A DNA stretch of 56,215 bases. It comes from Lysinibacillus odysseyi 34hs-1 = NBRC 100172 (GTDB lineage: Bacteria; Bacillota; Bacilli; Bacillales_A; Planococcaceae). The notes beneath the pieces are model-generated. The model made no database searches. It was not told the origin of the DNA and worked only from the letters and a program-made list of their open reading frames with translations. Below are positions 20,049 to 27,838 of the stretch, one piece after another. The stretch lies in NCBI RefSeq assembly GCF_001591965.1, contig NZ_BCVX01000018.1, positions 1 to 56,215 of the forward strand, given 5' to 3'. The first letter of the stretch is position 1; every line of letters begins with the position of its first letter. The translations under genes and the position numbers were made by a program.

Positions 20049-21653
20049 TTACTTCAATGCATTGATTTTTTTTGTCAGTTCTAGGAACTTCGCATCTAAT
20101 TCTGCATATTCTTCATCTTTATTCGTCAATATACTCAACTTTCCTAATACGTGCTGCCGTTCATTTTCAAGCTTCATCCGTAGATCTTCCTTATCATCCC
20201 TTTCTTTTGGTGGCTTTTTATGTTGTGACTCGCTTAATTTCACTTCGGTATTTGTGATTTTTTGCCGAAAATAACGATCATGAGAGACAACAAATAATGT
20301 ACAGGGATAAGAAAGTAATGTTCTTTCCAACTGTTCACGTGATGGAAGATCTAGATGATTGGTCGGTTCATCCAGCAGCAGTACTTCTGTCTCATTTAAA
20401 ATATATTGCATGAGCTTACATTTCACGCGCTCCCCCATGCTCATCTTCCCTATTGGTTCTTTCCATTGCAACTGGCTAAATCCGAGCTGTGACATGATTG
20501 TTTGTACCTTACCACGTTCTTCAAATGTTTCTCTTTCAAACAGTTGAGCGGGTGTAGCATGAAGGGGCAGATCGAACACCTGCTGCGATAAGTAGCCGAT
20601 CTTTGCTGTTGGAGAGCGCCACACCGTTCCTTCCGAAGGCCCTATCTCGCCTGTCAGCAACTTCAAAAGAGTCGTCTTACCGCTTCCATTATCACCGCTA
20701 ATGGCAATGCGTTCTCCTTTTTGTATCGTTAAATGGAAATGTTTGAACAACACGTTATTATCAAAAGCTACTGTTACATCTTTTAATTCAAATAGGCGTC
20801 TTCCTTGTTTCGCCTTTCCTTGAAAATCAAAGAACACGTCGTGCTCCTGCTTTACTTCCTCTACCTTTTCCTTTTGCAACTGTTTTTCCAAAAGCTTGCG
20901 TTTCGACTTGATTTGGGCATCGGTTCTCTTTGCCTTTACACGATGATACTCTTTAAAACCTTCCTGCTTTGTTGATTGTTTATGTGCTTTTTGGGACCAT
21001 GCAGTCAATTCACCGATCTGCTTTTCAATCTGCTCTATTTTTTTCTGTTGTTTATCATAGGCTGCCTGCCTGGCTTTTTTCCGTTCATCCCGCACATAAA
21101 TATAATGAGAGTAGTTCCCTTCCTGCTCAATGATCCCCTGTTCCTCGATTGACCAAATTTTTGTTGCGACCTCATCTAAAAAATGCCGATCGTGTGAAAC
21201 GATAATCATCGCACCTTTGTAATTTTTAATTTCTTTTATTAAAAAAGAAACGGCAGTTTCATCTAAATGATTGGTTGGTTCATCCAGCAGAAGCAGTTCC
21301 GCTCCCTTTGAAAACCCTTCTGCTAGACGCCACTTTAGCTGCTGCCCACCACTTAGCAGCTCATATGGCAATTCCGGAATACGCCAATGCCTCATCGAAG
21401 GTAAATAGTTCCCCTCATAATGCTCTACTTCTTGGGGAACAAGCTGGATTGTTATACGTTTCCGCCAGTTCAACTGACCTTCTATTTCTTTCATCTTCCC
21501 TGCAATAGCAGAAAGAAGCAACGACTTCCCCGCTCCATTACGCCCGATGACCCCAATGATTTCCCTTTCCTTCACTGTCAATTTAGCTTCTTTGAAAAGC
21601 AGCCGCTCCCCTGCTTCTACAGTCAAATGCTCTGTCGTTAAAAGTTCCTTCAT
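20049..21653 (-). CDS. ABC-F ATPase, antibiotic-resistance (ribosome protection) type
   Basis: Two ATPase domains without membrane segments. Domain 1 has Walker A GRNGAGKS near residue 38, the signature LSGGQ near 100 and LLLDEPTNHLDE. A long charged linker (about 190-290), which in this family reaches into the ribosome, follows. Domain 2 has GDNGSGKT near 318, a divergent signature MSMGE, and a second LLLDEPTNHLD. A Lys/Glu-rich C-terminal extension covers about 475-534. ABC-F proteins such as VmlR, Vga and Msr displace ribosome-bound drugs. That role is inferred here from layout and from the attenuator leader upstream; a housekeeping ABC-F translation factor is the alternative. The gene is not part of the B. 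subtilis block. Confidence 0.88.
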   Translation of the reverse strand: MKELLTTEHLTVEAGERLLFKEAKLTVKEREIIGVIGRNGAGKSLLLSAIAGKMKEIEGQLNWRKRITIQLVPQEVEHYEGNYLPSMRHWRIPELPYELLSGGQQLKWRLAEGFSKGAELLLLDEPTNHLDETAVSFLIKEIKNYKGAMIIVSHDRHFLDEVATKIWSIEEQGIIEQEGNYSHYIYVRDERKKARQAAYDKQQKKIEQIEKQIGELTAWSQKAHKQSTKQEGFKEYHRVKAKRTDAQIKSKRKLLEKQLQKEKVEEVKQEHDVFFDFQGKAKQGRRLFELKDVTVAFDNNVLFKHFHLTIQKGERIAISGDNGSGKTTLLKLLTGEIGPSEGTVWRSPTAKIGYLSQQVFDLPLHATPAQLFERETFEERGKVQTIMSQLGFSQLQWKEPIGKMSMGERVKCKLMQYILNETEVLLLDEPTNHLDLPSREQLERTLLSYPCTLFVVSHDRYFRQKITNTEVKLSESQHKKPPKERDDKEDLRMKLENERQHVLGKLSILTNKDEEYAELDAKFLELTKKINALK

Positions 21654-21680
21654 CTTTATTCCTCCGATAAAAATGGAGAG

Positions 21681-21780
21681 AAAAAAATCCCTCCAATTAT
21701 TTTGGAAGGATTAGTCAGCAAATAAAACGGCAGAAAACACCGCTTTTAATACTTTTTTTGGAAATGGGCAGACTAATCCT
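21681..21780 (-). promoter_or_regulatory. Transcription attenuator of the ABC-F gene
   Basis: The intrinsic terminator at 21712-21681 has stem AATCCTTCCAA / TTGGAGGGATT and then seven Ts. It ends just before the gene's ribosome binding site. Its 5' arm overlaps GACTAATCCT (21716-21707), the perfect complement of AGGATTAGTC (21780-21771). Pairing of those two excludes the terminator. A third segment, GACTTTTAATCTT (21832-21820), inside the leader ORF, could in turn sequester AGGATTAGTC. Confidence 0.75.
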
Positions 21781-21783
21781 ATT

Positions 21784-21846
21784 TTACTGAAACATTCGTT
21801 TTCGACTGCTCATGAAAATAAGATTAAAAGTCCATCTTTCACCCAT
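21784..21846 (-). CDS. Leader peptide of the ABC-F attenuator
   Basis: The 20-codon ORF MGERWTFNLIFMSSRKRMFQ starts at ATG 21846 after AGAAGGGACG and stops 3 nt before the antiterminator arm. It covers the segment GACTTTTAATCTT. A ribosome paused on it would free the antiterminator, as in drug-responsive leaders of erm/msr/vml genes (known principle; inferred here). Overlapping alternatives exist: GTG at 21842 giving 10 codons, or ATG at 21813. Confidence 0.55.
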   Translation of the reverse strand: MGERWTFNLIFMSSRKRMFQ

Positions 21847-21872
21847 CGTCCCTTCTATGTGTACTTATTCTT

Positions 21873-21901
21873 ACTATAATAATGTATGAACAATTTGTCA
21901 C
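21873..21901 (-). promoter_or_regulatory. ABC-F leader promoter
   Basis: GTGACA (21901-21896), a 17-nt spacer and TATAGT (21878-21873), giving a leader of roughly 210 nt before the ABC-F start codon. Confidence 0.65.
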
Positions 21902-21972
21902 CTATAAATAGTAAGACACAGCTTTTTTTGTCCCTCATAGTCGTTTATGATGGAAGAAGGAGGTTGGAAAGT

Positions 21973-22164
21973 ATGATGAAAGATTTTCGTGTATTGTCGG
22001 CCCTATGTGCGGCCAGTGCACTGTTTATTTCGCTAGGCTTCTTTTTAACTGAGACGCCCGTTCTCCTACAGATTCTTCTGTTAGTAATCGGGCTAGTGAT
22101 CGGTATTATTACGTTTATCGGCTTAGTAAAGCTATTTATCGCACAACAAAAAGGAAACGTCTGA
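21973..22164 (+). CDS. Small two-span membrane protein, unknown
   Basis: A 63-aa protein beginning MMKDFRVLSAL with two hydrophobic segments (about residues 8-27 and 34-56) joined by LTETP and ending in a short polar tail, AQQKGNV. A strong ribosome binding site, AAGGAGGT, stands 8 nt before the ATG. The longer frame from 21886 has no such site. It is divergent from the ABC-F leader, and its upstream region overlaps that promoter. Not recognised. DUF-like small membrane proteins of this size are common in Bacillales; no function can be assigned. Confidence 0.7.
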   Translation: MMKDFRVLSALCAASALFISLGFFLTETPVLLQILLLVIGLVIGIITFIGLVKLFIAQQKGNV

Positions 22165-22210
22165 AAAATGGACGACCTCTCTTCCAGGTCAACTGCGTGC
22201 AGGAAGAAAT

Positions 22211-22246
22211 AAAAAGAGCGAATCATGCCAATAAACATGATTCGCT
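22211..22246 (-). terminator. yabR terminator
   Basis: Stem AGCGAATCATG / CATGATTCGCT followed by CTTTTT on the minus strand. Confidence 0.88.
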
Positions 22247-22288
22247 ACTATATATCACACTTTTTCTACAATTAAAACAGCCAGCAAA

Positions 22289-22717
22289 TTACCCTCTGCG
22301 TGCTCCACGGCCGCCACGTTTTGATTCTGTGGCACGTTTTAATGTAGCTAAACGCTCATCGCTATCTTTTAAGAAACGTGCCATTTTTTGCTCGAAGTTT
22401 TCTTTCGGCTGACGATCGTTTCGCTCGTGTGAACGATTGTTATCACGACGAGGACGCTGCGGACGCTCTGGTCGCTCAGCTTGAGGCTTTGCTTTACGAA
22501 TCGAAAGACCAATCTTCCCATCCGCTTCAACATTCATCACTTTTACTTCAACTTCATCCCCTACTTTGAGATGTTCGTTGATGTCTTTGACATAGTTGTC
22601 TGCTACTTCACTGATGTGCACTAGACCCGTTTTGCCATCTGGCAGCTCAACGAATGCTCCAAAATTAGTGATTCCTGTTACTTTCCCTTGTACTTTGCTG
22701 CCTACTTCAATTGACAT
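22289..22717 (-). CDS. yabR: S1-domain RNA-binding protein YabR
   Basis: A general-stress-13-like protein with one S1 OB-fold (residues 3-76, GSKVQGKVTGITNFGAFVEL and GLVHISEVAD). A basic, Arg-rich low-complexity tail (about 77-142, ending RGGRGARRG) probably adds non-specific RNA contact. The S1 fold suggests ribosome or RNA association; the precise role in Bacillus is unsettled. It starts after AGGAGGAG and follows a near-consensus promoter. It lies downstream of divIC, as in B. subtilis. Confidence 0.92.
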   Translation of the reverse strand: MSIEVGSKVQGKVTGITNFGAFVELPDGKTGLVHISEVADNYVKDINEHLKVGDEVEVKVMNVEADGKIGLSIRKAKPQAERPERPQRPRRDNNRSHERNDRQPKENFEQKMARFLKDSDERLATLKRATESKRGGRGARRG

Positions 22718-22796
22718 AAAAAAAATGCTCCTCCTTAAAATTTAAGCGACTGTATCAGTCCTGAAATATCGTGAAACTTTTATCAGTTTCTCTTCT

Positions 22797-22824
22797 ATTA
22801 TAGCTGACCAGGTTTACCTGTCAA
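22797..22824 (-). promoter_or_regulatory. yabR promoter with in-spacer palindrome
   Basis: TTGACA (22824-22819), a 16-nt spacer and TATAAT (22802-22797). Both hexamers match the consensus exactly. The palindrome CAGGT-NN-ACCTG (22809-22820) lies in the spacer and could be an operator. Confidence 0.8.
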
Positions 22825-22896
22825 CAACACTCTCTCGCTATAAAACGACAAATCGGCTGAAAGTCCTTAATCTTTCCTATGATTTTAACCCATTTG

Positions 22897-22934
22897 AAAA
22901 GGCAAACGTCGCATAGCGCGTGTTCGCCTTTTTT
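22897..22934 (-). terminator. divIC terminator
   Basis: An imperfect stem, AAAAGGCGAACACGCGC / GCGACGTTTGCCTTTT, with flanking T-rich sequence, immediately after divIC. Confidence 0.75.
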
Positions 22935-22935
22935 G

Positions 22936-23361
22936 TTATTGCTCGTCGTCTTCTTCTTTTTTGTTCCCTTTAGGAATAGTAAAGATGATTTCCCCATCCT
23001 CTGAGAGGAAATATTCTTTACGGGCTAACTTGGCAATATAATCATCATCTTCCAGTTTAGTTATTTGCAGCTTCAGCATCTCCTGCTGTTCTTTGGCCGC
23101 TGCAAGTTCTTCCTGTGCTTGGCGTTTCTCTTCTTCCTTCTCTGCCAAACGTGTATGTTGATTCATTCTTGCACTAACTAAAGCGATACATATAATAGCA
23201 GCAAACACAAAAAATACTGCTAATCTCCGACGGCTTAACACTTTTTGACGTTGTTTAATTTGTTGCTTCTTTACCTGTCCCGCGTTTGAACGGACATAGT
23301 CATTATCCAACGTTTTAACAGAGTCTCTATGTACTTGTTCTTGTTGTTGACGCTGCGCCAC
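22936..23361 (-). CDS. divIC: Cell division protein DivIC
   Basis: Bitopic septal protein that works with DivIB and FtsL in the divisome. A basic cytoplasmic N-terminus is followed by one membrane span (about residues 47-64, LAVFFVFAAIICIALV). An extracellular coiled coil rich in Glu/Ala/Gln (about 70-110) and the conserved end YIAKLARKEYFLSEDGEIIF complete it. GTG at 23361 follows GGGGGTGA (one mismatch to the ideal GGAGGTGA); the ATG at 23376 is the alternative. The family (septum formation initiator) also includes FtsL/FtsB types; position between yabQ and yabR supports DivIC. Confidence 0.93.
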   Translation of the reverse strand: MAQRQQQEQVHRDSVKTLDNDYVRSNAGQVKKQQIKQRQKVLSRRRLAVFFVFAAIICIALVSARMNQHTRLAEKEEEKRQAQEELAAAKEQQEMLKLQITKLEDDDYIAKLARKEYFLSEDGEIIFTIPKGNKKEEDDEQ

Positions 23362-23411
23362 GCCGTTCACCCCCATATTCTTCGAATAGTATTATTTCCT
23401 ATTATACGTAT

Positions 23412-23867
23412 TTACCTGGCGGAATTAAACCGTTTCTTAGAAGTTTTATAAATTTTGGAAAAGGGTCTTCCTAAAAACTTCACGATTCCAACTACTATGT
23501 GAATAACTTTTCGAATGATGAGGAAAACAAGATGACCGACAAACAGAAAAGGCCTAATTACTATATTCACAAAAACTCTTCCAATGAAACGCATTATAGG
23601 CTGAAAAAATAAATCATACGCAATAATTCCTGCTATTTGGGCAATAGGGTCTATTGCCCGCCATTCCCCGCCTTTAATTAAAAATAAAAAATAAAAAGTA
23701 ATCGTACCCAAAATGGCCCAAAAGCCTATTTCAATAAAAGGTGACAGCTTATTAAAAATTGATTTTTTCGGTAACGAGGAAGTCATATGCCGGATACAAT
23801 CAATTACTGTTCCGACCATAATGCCTGCCAAGAACATGATGAACGTGCTAACTAATTGTACTGACAT
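23412..23867 (-). CDS. yabQ: Spore cortex protein YabQ
   Basis: Integral membrane protein needed for cortex formation in B. subtilis. The 151 aa contain about four or five hydrophobic segments (residues 3-22, 44-66, 72-90, 98-113 and 113-130) and end with a basic tail, KTSKKRFNSAR. The start codon overlaps the yabP stop by one base (TAATG), so the two are translated together under sigma-E control. Sequence conservation in this family is low; synteny carries much weight. Confidence 0.87.
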   Translation of the reverse strand: MSVQLVSTFIMFLAGIMVGTVIDCIRHMTSSLPKKSIFNKLSPFIEIGFWAILGTITFYFLFLIKGGEWRAIDPIAQIAGIIAYDLFFQPIMRFIGRVFVNIVIRPFLFVGHLVFLIIRKVIHIVVGIVKFLGRPFSKIYKTSKKRFNSAR

Positions 23868-24160
23868 TATCCAAATAATTTATGCAATAGGCTCTTCGAT
23901 AGGCCTGAGTCTTCTTCATCATATTGAACAAGCTTGACCATTCCTTCTAATGTAAGCAGTCCCTTGTCCACATCTAAATGGACGATTTTTAACTCTTCCC
24001 CGCGAATGAGCAAATGCCCCTGGGATGTTCTAATAAAAAATTCCTCTTGGTCGAACCGCTCAATCTCCTTTACCGATGTCATATCCATACGCTTACGATT
24101 ACGCAGCGTTATTAAATGATCTCCTGATGGAATTGTATATCTTGTGCTTTCAGTATGCAT
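23867..24160 (-). CDS. yabP: Spore cortex-associated protein YabP
   Basis: A 97-aa protein of the YabP/YqfC family, required for sporulation in B. subtilis and thought to act at the spore envelope. It is recognisable from HLITLRNRKRMDMTSVKEIERFD, split here as HLITLRNRKRMDMT then SVKEIERFD, and from the later TSQGHLLIRGEELKI. The ATG at 24160 follows GGAAGGGGAG; the longer frame runs back through the promoter and terminator and is rejected. It forms a two-gene operon with yabQ. Confidence 0.9.
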   Translation of the reverse strand: MHTESTRYTIPSGDHLITLRNRKRMDMTSVKEIERFDQEEFFIRTSQGHLLIRGEELKIVHLDVDKGLLTLEGMVKLVQYDEEDSGLSKSLLHKLFG

Positions 24161-24190
24161 ATTAGCTCCCCTTCCTTGTCCACTTTCTAC

Positions 24191-24220
24191 ACTGTATGCA
24201 CACATAAAAAAAAGCATGAC
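24191..24220 (-). promoter_or_regulatory. Sigma-E promoter of yabP-yabQ
   Basis: CATACAGT (24198-24191) is a full match to the sigma-E -10 CATACAnT. GTCATGCT (24220-24213), 14 nt upstream, matches the -35 type GTCATATT. It overlaps the 3' arm and T tract of the preceding terminator. Confidence 0.7.
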
Positions 24221-24241
24221 AGTAAATTTTACTATCACGCT
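24206..24241 (-). terminator. rqcP (yabO) terminator
   Basis: Stem AGCGTGATAGTAAA / TTTACTGTCATGCT followed by eight Ts on the minus strand. Confidence 0.85.
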
Positions 24242-24269
24242 CTATTTTTTTGCCTATATTCATTTCTTA

Positions 24270-24560
24270 TTATTCTTCATCATCTATGAATTCAGGCTCG
24301 ATTTTTTCTAGCTTTTCTTCTTTCACAATCGTAAACATACCGGCCGCTTCTTCTTTACGTACATTTTCCCGCAGCTCTTCTACACGCGCTGTGACAATCT
24401 TTTGACCGAATCGGATAGCCAGCTCATCACCGACTTTCACAGTGCTGCTGGCTTTAGCTGTTTTACCATTGATCGTAATACGGCCCTGTACTGCCACCTC
24501 TTTTGCCAATGTACGGCGCTTGATTAATCTTGATACTTTTAAAAACTTATCTAAACGCAT
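24270..24560 (-). CDS. rqcP: Ribosome quality control protein RqcP (YabO, S4 domain)
   Basis: A small S4-fold RNA-binding protein that, in B. subtilis, works with RqcH to add C-terminal alanine tails on stalled 50S-nascent chain complexes. The S4 domain covers residues 1-60 (MRLDKFLKVSRLIKRRTLA, GRITINGKTAK, VGDELAIRFG). The tail is acidic. It starts 2 nt after mazG and ends the yabM-mazG-rqcP operon. Confidence 0.95.
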   Translation of the reverse strand: MRLDKFLKVSRLIKRRTLAKEVAVQGRITINGKTAKASSTVKVGDELAIRFGQKIVTARVEELRENVRKEEAAGMFTIVKEEKLEKIEPEFIDDEE

Positions 24561-24562
24561 GA

Positions 24563-26026
24563 TTATTTCCCCTTTTCCTGTCGCTTTGCCTCATTCCAAA
24601 AGGCATCAAGCTCTTCTAAAGTAAATGACGTAAACTCTTTACCGTTCTTCTTTACCTCGTTCTCTATATAACGGAAGCGGCGTGCAAATTTTTCATTCGC
24701 ATGGAGCATGGCCTCCTCGGGAGAGATCTTATAATAACGTGCCACGTTTACTAATGTAAACAGCACATCACCAAATTCATCCATCCGCTGTCGGGCATCG
24801 CCCTTTTCTATTTCTACCTGGAATTCTTTCATTTCTTCCATAAGTTTATCCCATGCTTCTTCCACATTCGGCCAATCAAAACCTACTTTCGCAGCCTTTT
24901 TCTGATAGTTATAAGCTGTCTGTAAAGAAGAGTCTGCACGGTATTCCCCATCTAGAAGAGGCTCTTTCTGTTCGCCTTTTTCCGCCCGTTTAATTTCTTC
25001 CCAGTTTGCCACTACCTGTTCTGCATCTTCGACAGCTACATCACCGAATACATGCGGATGGCGCCGGATCATTTTTTCACTAATAGAGGCGAGTACCTCT
25101 TCTAAATTGAAATAACCATTGTCCTCTCCGATTTGGGCATGGAGAAATACTTGTAGCAGAACATCTCCCAGCTCTTCAATCATGGCATAGTCATCTTCTG
25201 CATCAACGGCAGCCAAAAATTCATGCGCTTCTTCCAGCAAATATTTCTTCAGCGATTCATGCGTCTGCTTCTGATCCCACGGACAGCCATTTGGACCACG
25301 GAGAGTGGCGATAATTTTGCGGAATGTCGTCCAGTCACGTAATGCCTCTTCGTCAGACGCTACAGGTGGTACATAGACCGTTGTTAAATTATTCAATTCT
25401 GCCACATGATCCAGCTCATAAAGGGGCACGGTCAATAGCTTTTCCTTCGAAGAGCCTGCTGCAGTCACAATCGTTACCGGATAATCATCCCGGTACTTTT
25501 CCATTAATGTCAGTTTTACTTCTGATGCGCTGAATGCATCATAAACCTGAGCAATTAAAATATGCTGGCGCATATTGATGTCATACACCGACATGCTTGT
25601 CCCATCAAGCAGTTGGAACCCTTCAATCGGGTCGATCTTCAATGCTCCAAAAATAGGATCCAGGAAACTTTGTCCGCCCTCGATTTTTAAAAGCACTTCC
25701 CCGTTTCGCTCTGCTTCGATGAGATGCTGCACTGTCTGCTCTGCAACAAGGGGATGCCCGGGTACTGCATACATGACCGGCTCACGCTTTGCTGCTTCTA
25801 TCAGCACTGAAGCAATTTCTTCATACACGGGAGCAAATGTATCGTGCTTTTCATATATGTAGTCCAAGCTGGAAAACGCCACCCCTTCCTCCTTTAAATC
25901 GCAGAGTACAGGGTGATCTTCTGTACGCACATATAACTGTTTTGCCTGCTTTAATTGTTTATAAACACCCATCTGCAGCTGATCGAAGTCCGCTGCCCCA
26001 AGGCCAATAACCGTTAATTGATACAT
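24563..26026 (-). CDS. mazG: MazG-family nucleoside triphosphate pyrophosphohydrolase with methylase-like N-domain (YabN)
   Basis: A two-domain protein. The N-terminal tetrapyrrole-methylase fold (about residues 1-215, LTVIGLGAADFDQL, YAVPGHPLVAEQTV) is followed by a MazG domain (about 245-480) with GCPWDQKQTHESL and the metal-binding EEAHEFL and EELGDVLLQ. It probably hydrolyses non-canonical or surplus NTPs; the role of the methylase-like half is unclear. The ATG at 26026 (MYQLTVIG) follows AAGTAGGTG; the longer frame overlaps yabM. It lies in an operon with yabM (8-nt gap) and rqcP. Confidence 0.95.
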   Translation of the reverse strand: MYQLTVIGLGAADFDQLQMGVYKQLKQAKQLYVRTEDHPVLCDLKEEGVAFSSLDYIYEKHDTFAPVYEEIASVLIEAAKREPVMYAVPGHPLVAEQTVQHLIEAERNGEVLLKIEGGQSFLDPIFGALKIDPIEGFQLLDGTSMSVYDINMRQHILIAQVYDAFSASEVKLTLMEKYRDDYPVTIVTAAGSSKEKLLTVPLYELDHVAELNNLTTVYVPPVASDEEALRDWTTFRKIIATLRGPNGCPWDQKQTHESLKKYLLEEAHEFLAAVDAEDDYAMIEELGDVLLQVFLHAQIGEDNGYFNLEEVLASISEKMIRRHPHVFGDVAVEDAEQVVANWEEIKRAEKGEQKEPLLDGEYRADSSLQTAYNYQKKAAKVGFDWPNVEEAWDKLMEEMKEFQVEIEKGDARQRMDEFGDVLFTLVNVARYYKISPEEAMLHANEKFARRFRYIENEVKKNGKEFTSFTLEELDAFWNEAKRQEKGK

Positions 26027-26034
26027 ATTGACAC

Positions 26035-27624
26035 CTACTTCTTTTGATTTAACCATAATTGATACATGGCCATCTTCCGCCCAAACGGAATGATGAACCA
26101 TTCCCTTGCACTAAGTAGACGGAGTTTTGCCACAATAGTGATAAAGGTAAAAGCACCAAGAATAATTAGAATAACGCTATAAGTAATAGATGTCATTCGA
26201 GCGGACTCAAGATGAACGACCCGCTCCAATACAGCTATAGCAACTTCTATTACCAATATCATTGCAATACTGGCAACGGCTAATTTTCGATAAAACGATC
26301 CGTTCGCCAATCTCATATTCTTATATTGCTTTAAATAATACATCAAGGCAGCCGCACACATAAATAGACCAATATTACTTGCCAAAGCCGCTCCTATAAT
26401 GCCAATAAGGGGGATAAGCACAATATTTCCACCTAGTTTTACTAAAAAGGCGCCTACTAAAAAGGCGGTAGGCATCTTCAGCTTTCCGTAGCCTTGCAGC
26501 ACTGACGTGAACGTCAAAATAATGGAAAGCGGGATGATCTGAAGCACATACAGCATTAAGACGATAGTAAGCGCTCCCGTTTTAAACAGCAGTACATTGA
26601 CATAAGGCATAACAAGGATAAGTCCAAGAGATGCGGCTACTCCGAAAAGGAGGGACGCCCGGTACGTCAGTTGGATATAAGGGACCTCCGCTAATGCGCT
26701 TTTTTTCGATTTGTAGGCGACAAGCGGCACAATAGCCAGCGAAAAGGAGGACGCAATCACAATTCCGAGCTGCACTAACGGCTGACCGCGGTCATAAATG
26801 CCCTTTGTCTCCATTGCTTCTATTCTCGGCATCCCTGCATCTGCCAGCATAGAAAAGATAGTAAAGGAGTCAACAAGCTGAAAAGCGAGCAGCAATAAAC
26901 TACTCATGCTTACACTAATACTAAAAAGCGTTACTTCCTTAATAATCGGCCACTTTGGAATAATCGCCCGTTCTCCGAATAAAAGCCGGGACTTCTTCAT
27001 ATATACAAATAATAGGATGACGCCCGCCAATTCTCCAATTACGGTTCCCAGTACTGCCATGTTTCCCGCAGCATAAACGGTACCGGAAAAGGCAGTCATT
27101 ATTATAATCGTCCCAATCAAAATAACGGCTACCCGGATAGACTGCTCAAAAACCTGCGCATAGGCGACAGGTTCCATCACGGCACGGGATTGAAAAGTAC
27201 CTTTCATTACAGCTAAGGCCGGCATAAAAAGCGTTACAAATGCACCGGTTTTCAAAAGAGGAGCTAGTCTTAGATCTCCCATCCAAGAGGACAATATATC
27301 TGCTCCGAAAAACAGAAGGGAAAAAAAGAGTACAGATAGCACAGTTAAATATTGAAATACTGTTGATGTAATCCCTTGTTTTATTTGTTTATTTTCAGTA
27401 TCGGCCAATAGTTTTGAAATGGCGACTGCAAAGCCGCCGGATGTCCATACGACAAAAAGAGAAATGAATGGATAGACCTGCTGATACACATAGAACCCCT
27501 GATCCCCTACCATGTTTTGAAAAGGAACACGGTAGACGGCACTCAATACTTTCACAATCAGCGATGCAATCGTTAATAGCAGGGCACCCTTCATATAGCT
27601 TTTCATACTAAATTGTGAAGACAT
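26035..27624 (-). CDS. yabM: MATE/MviN-like polysaccharide flippase, SpoVB family (YabM)
   Basis: A polytopic membrane protein of about 529 aa with roughly 14 hydrophobic segments. It starts MSSQFSMKSYMKGALLL, where the first span already includes TIASLIVKVLSAVYRVPF, typical of the oligosaccharidyl-lipid flippase superfamily. Relatives move lipid-linked glycans, including lipid II. The ATG at 27624 follows GAGGAAGG; the much longer frame to 27885 overlaps spoVT and is rejected. It is the first gene of the yabM-mazG-rqcP operon. The precise substrate is not deducible. Confidence 0.93.
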   Translation of the reverse strand: MSSQFSMKSYMKGALLLTIASLIVKVLSAVYRVPFQNMVGDQGFYVYQQVYPFISLFVVWTSGGFAVAISKLLADTENKQIKQGITSTVFQYLTVLSVLFFSLLFFGADILSSWMGDLRLAPLLKTGAFVTLFMPALAVMKGTFQSRAVMEPVAYAQVFEQSIRVAVILIGTIIIMTAFSGTVYAAGNMAVLGTVIGELAGVILLFVYMKKSRLLFGERAIIPKWPIIKEVTLFSISVSMSSLLLLAFQLVDSFTIFSMLADAGMPRIEAMETKGIYDRGQPLVQLGIVIASSFSLAIVPLVAYKSKKSALAEVPYIQLTYRASLLFGVAASLGLILVMPYVNVLLFKTGALTIVLMLYVLQIIPLSIILTFTSVLQGYGKLKMPTAFLVGAFLVKLGGNIVLIPLIGIIGAALASNIGLFMCAAALMYYLKQYKNMRLANGSFYRKLAVASIAMILVIEVAIAVLERVVHLESARMTSITYSVILIILGAFTFITIVAKLRLLSAREWFIIPFGRKMAMYQLWLNQKK

Positions 27625-27710
27625 ATAAAATCCTTCCTCATCTATACAATGGTACAAGTATACCATGATTAGGAAGACAGTTCTTGTTCCAAACCGAAGA
27701 GGGACACACA

Positions 27711-27748
27711 AAAAACGCCCCGTTCTTTGTAACAAACAGGACGTTTTT
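27711..27748. terminator. spoVT terminator
   Basis: AAAAACGTCCTGTT pairs, imperfectly, with AACGGGGCGTTTTT and is followed by TTG-rich sequence. The hairpin has T-rich sides on both strands. Confidence 0.75.
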
Positions 27749-27838
27749 GGAAAGCCCCATATCGTCCTGCATAAGGATGACATGATGTTCTTCTTATATG
27801 GAAAGCCAGGATGGTTGTTACCCATCTGTTGGCTGCTT

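Noticed and set aside
24563-26026. Fusion artefact in mazG because of the methylase-like N-domain
   Set aside because: This two-domain form is normal for the Bacillus YabN family.
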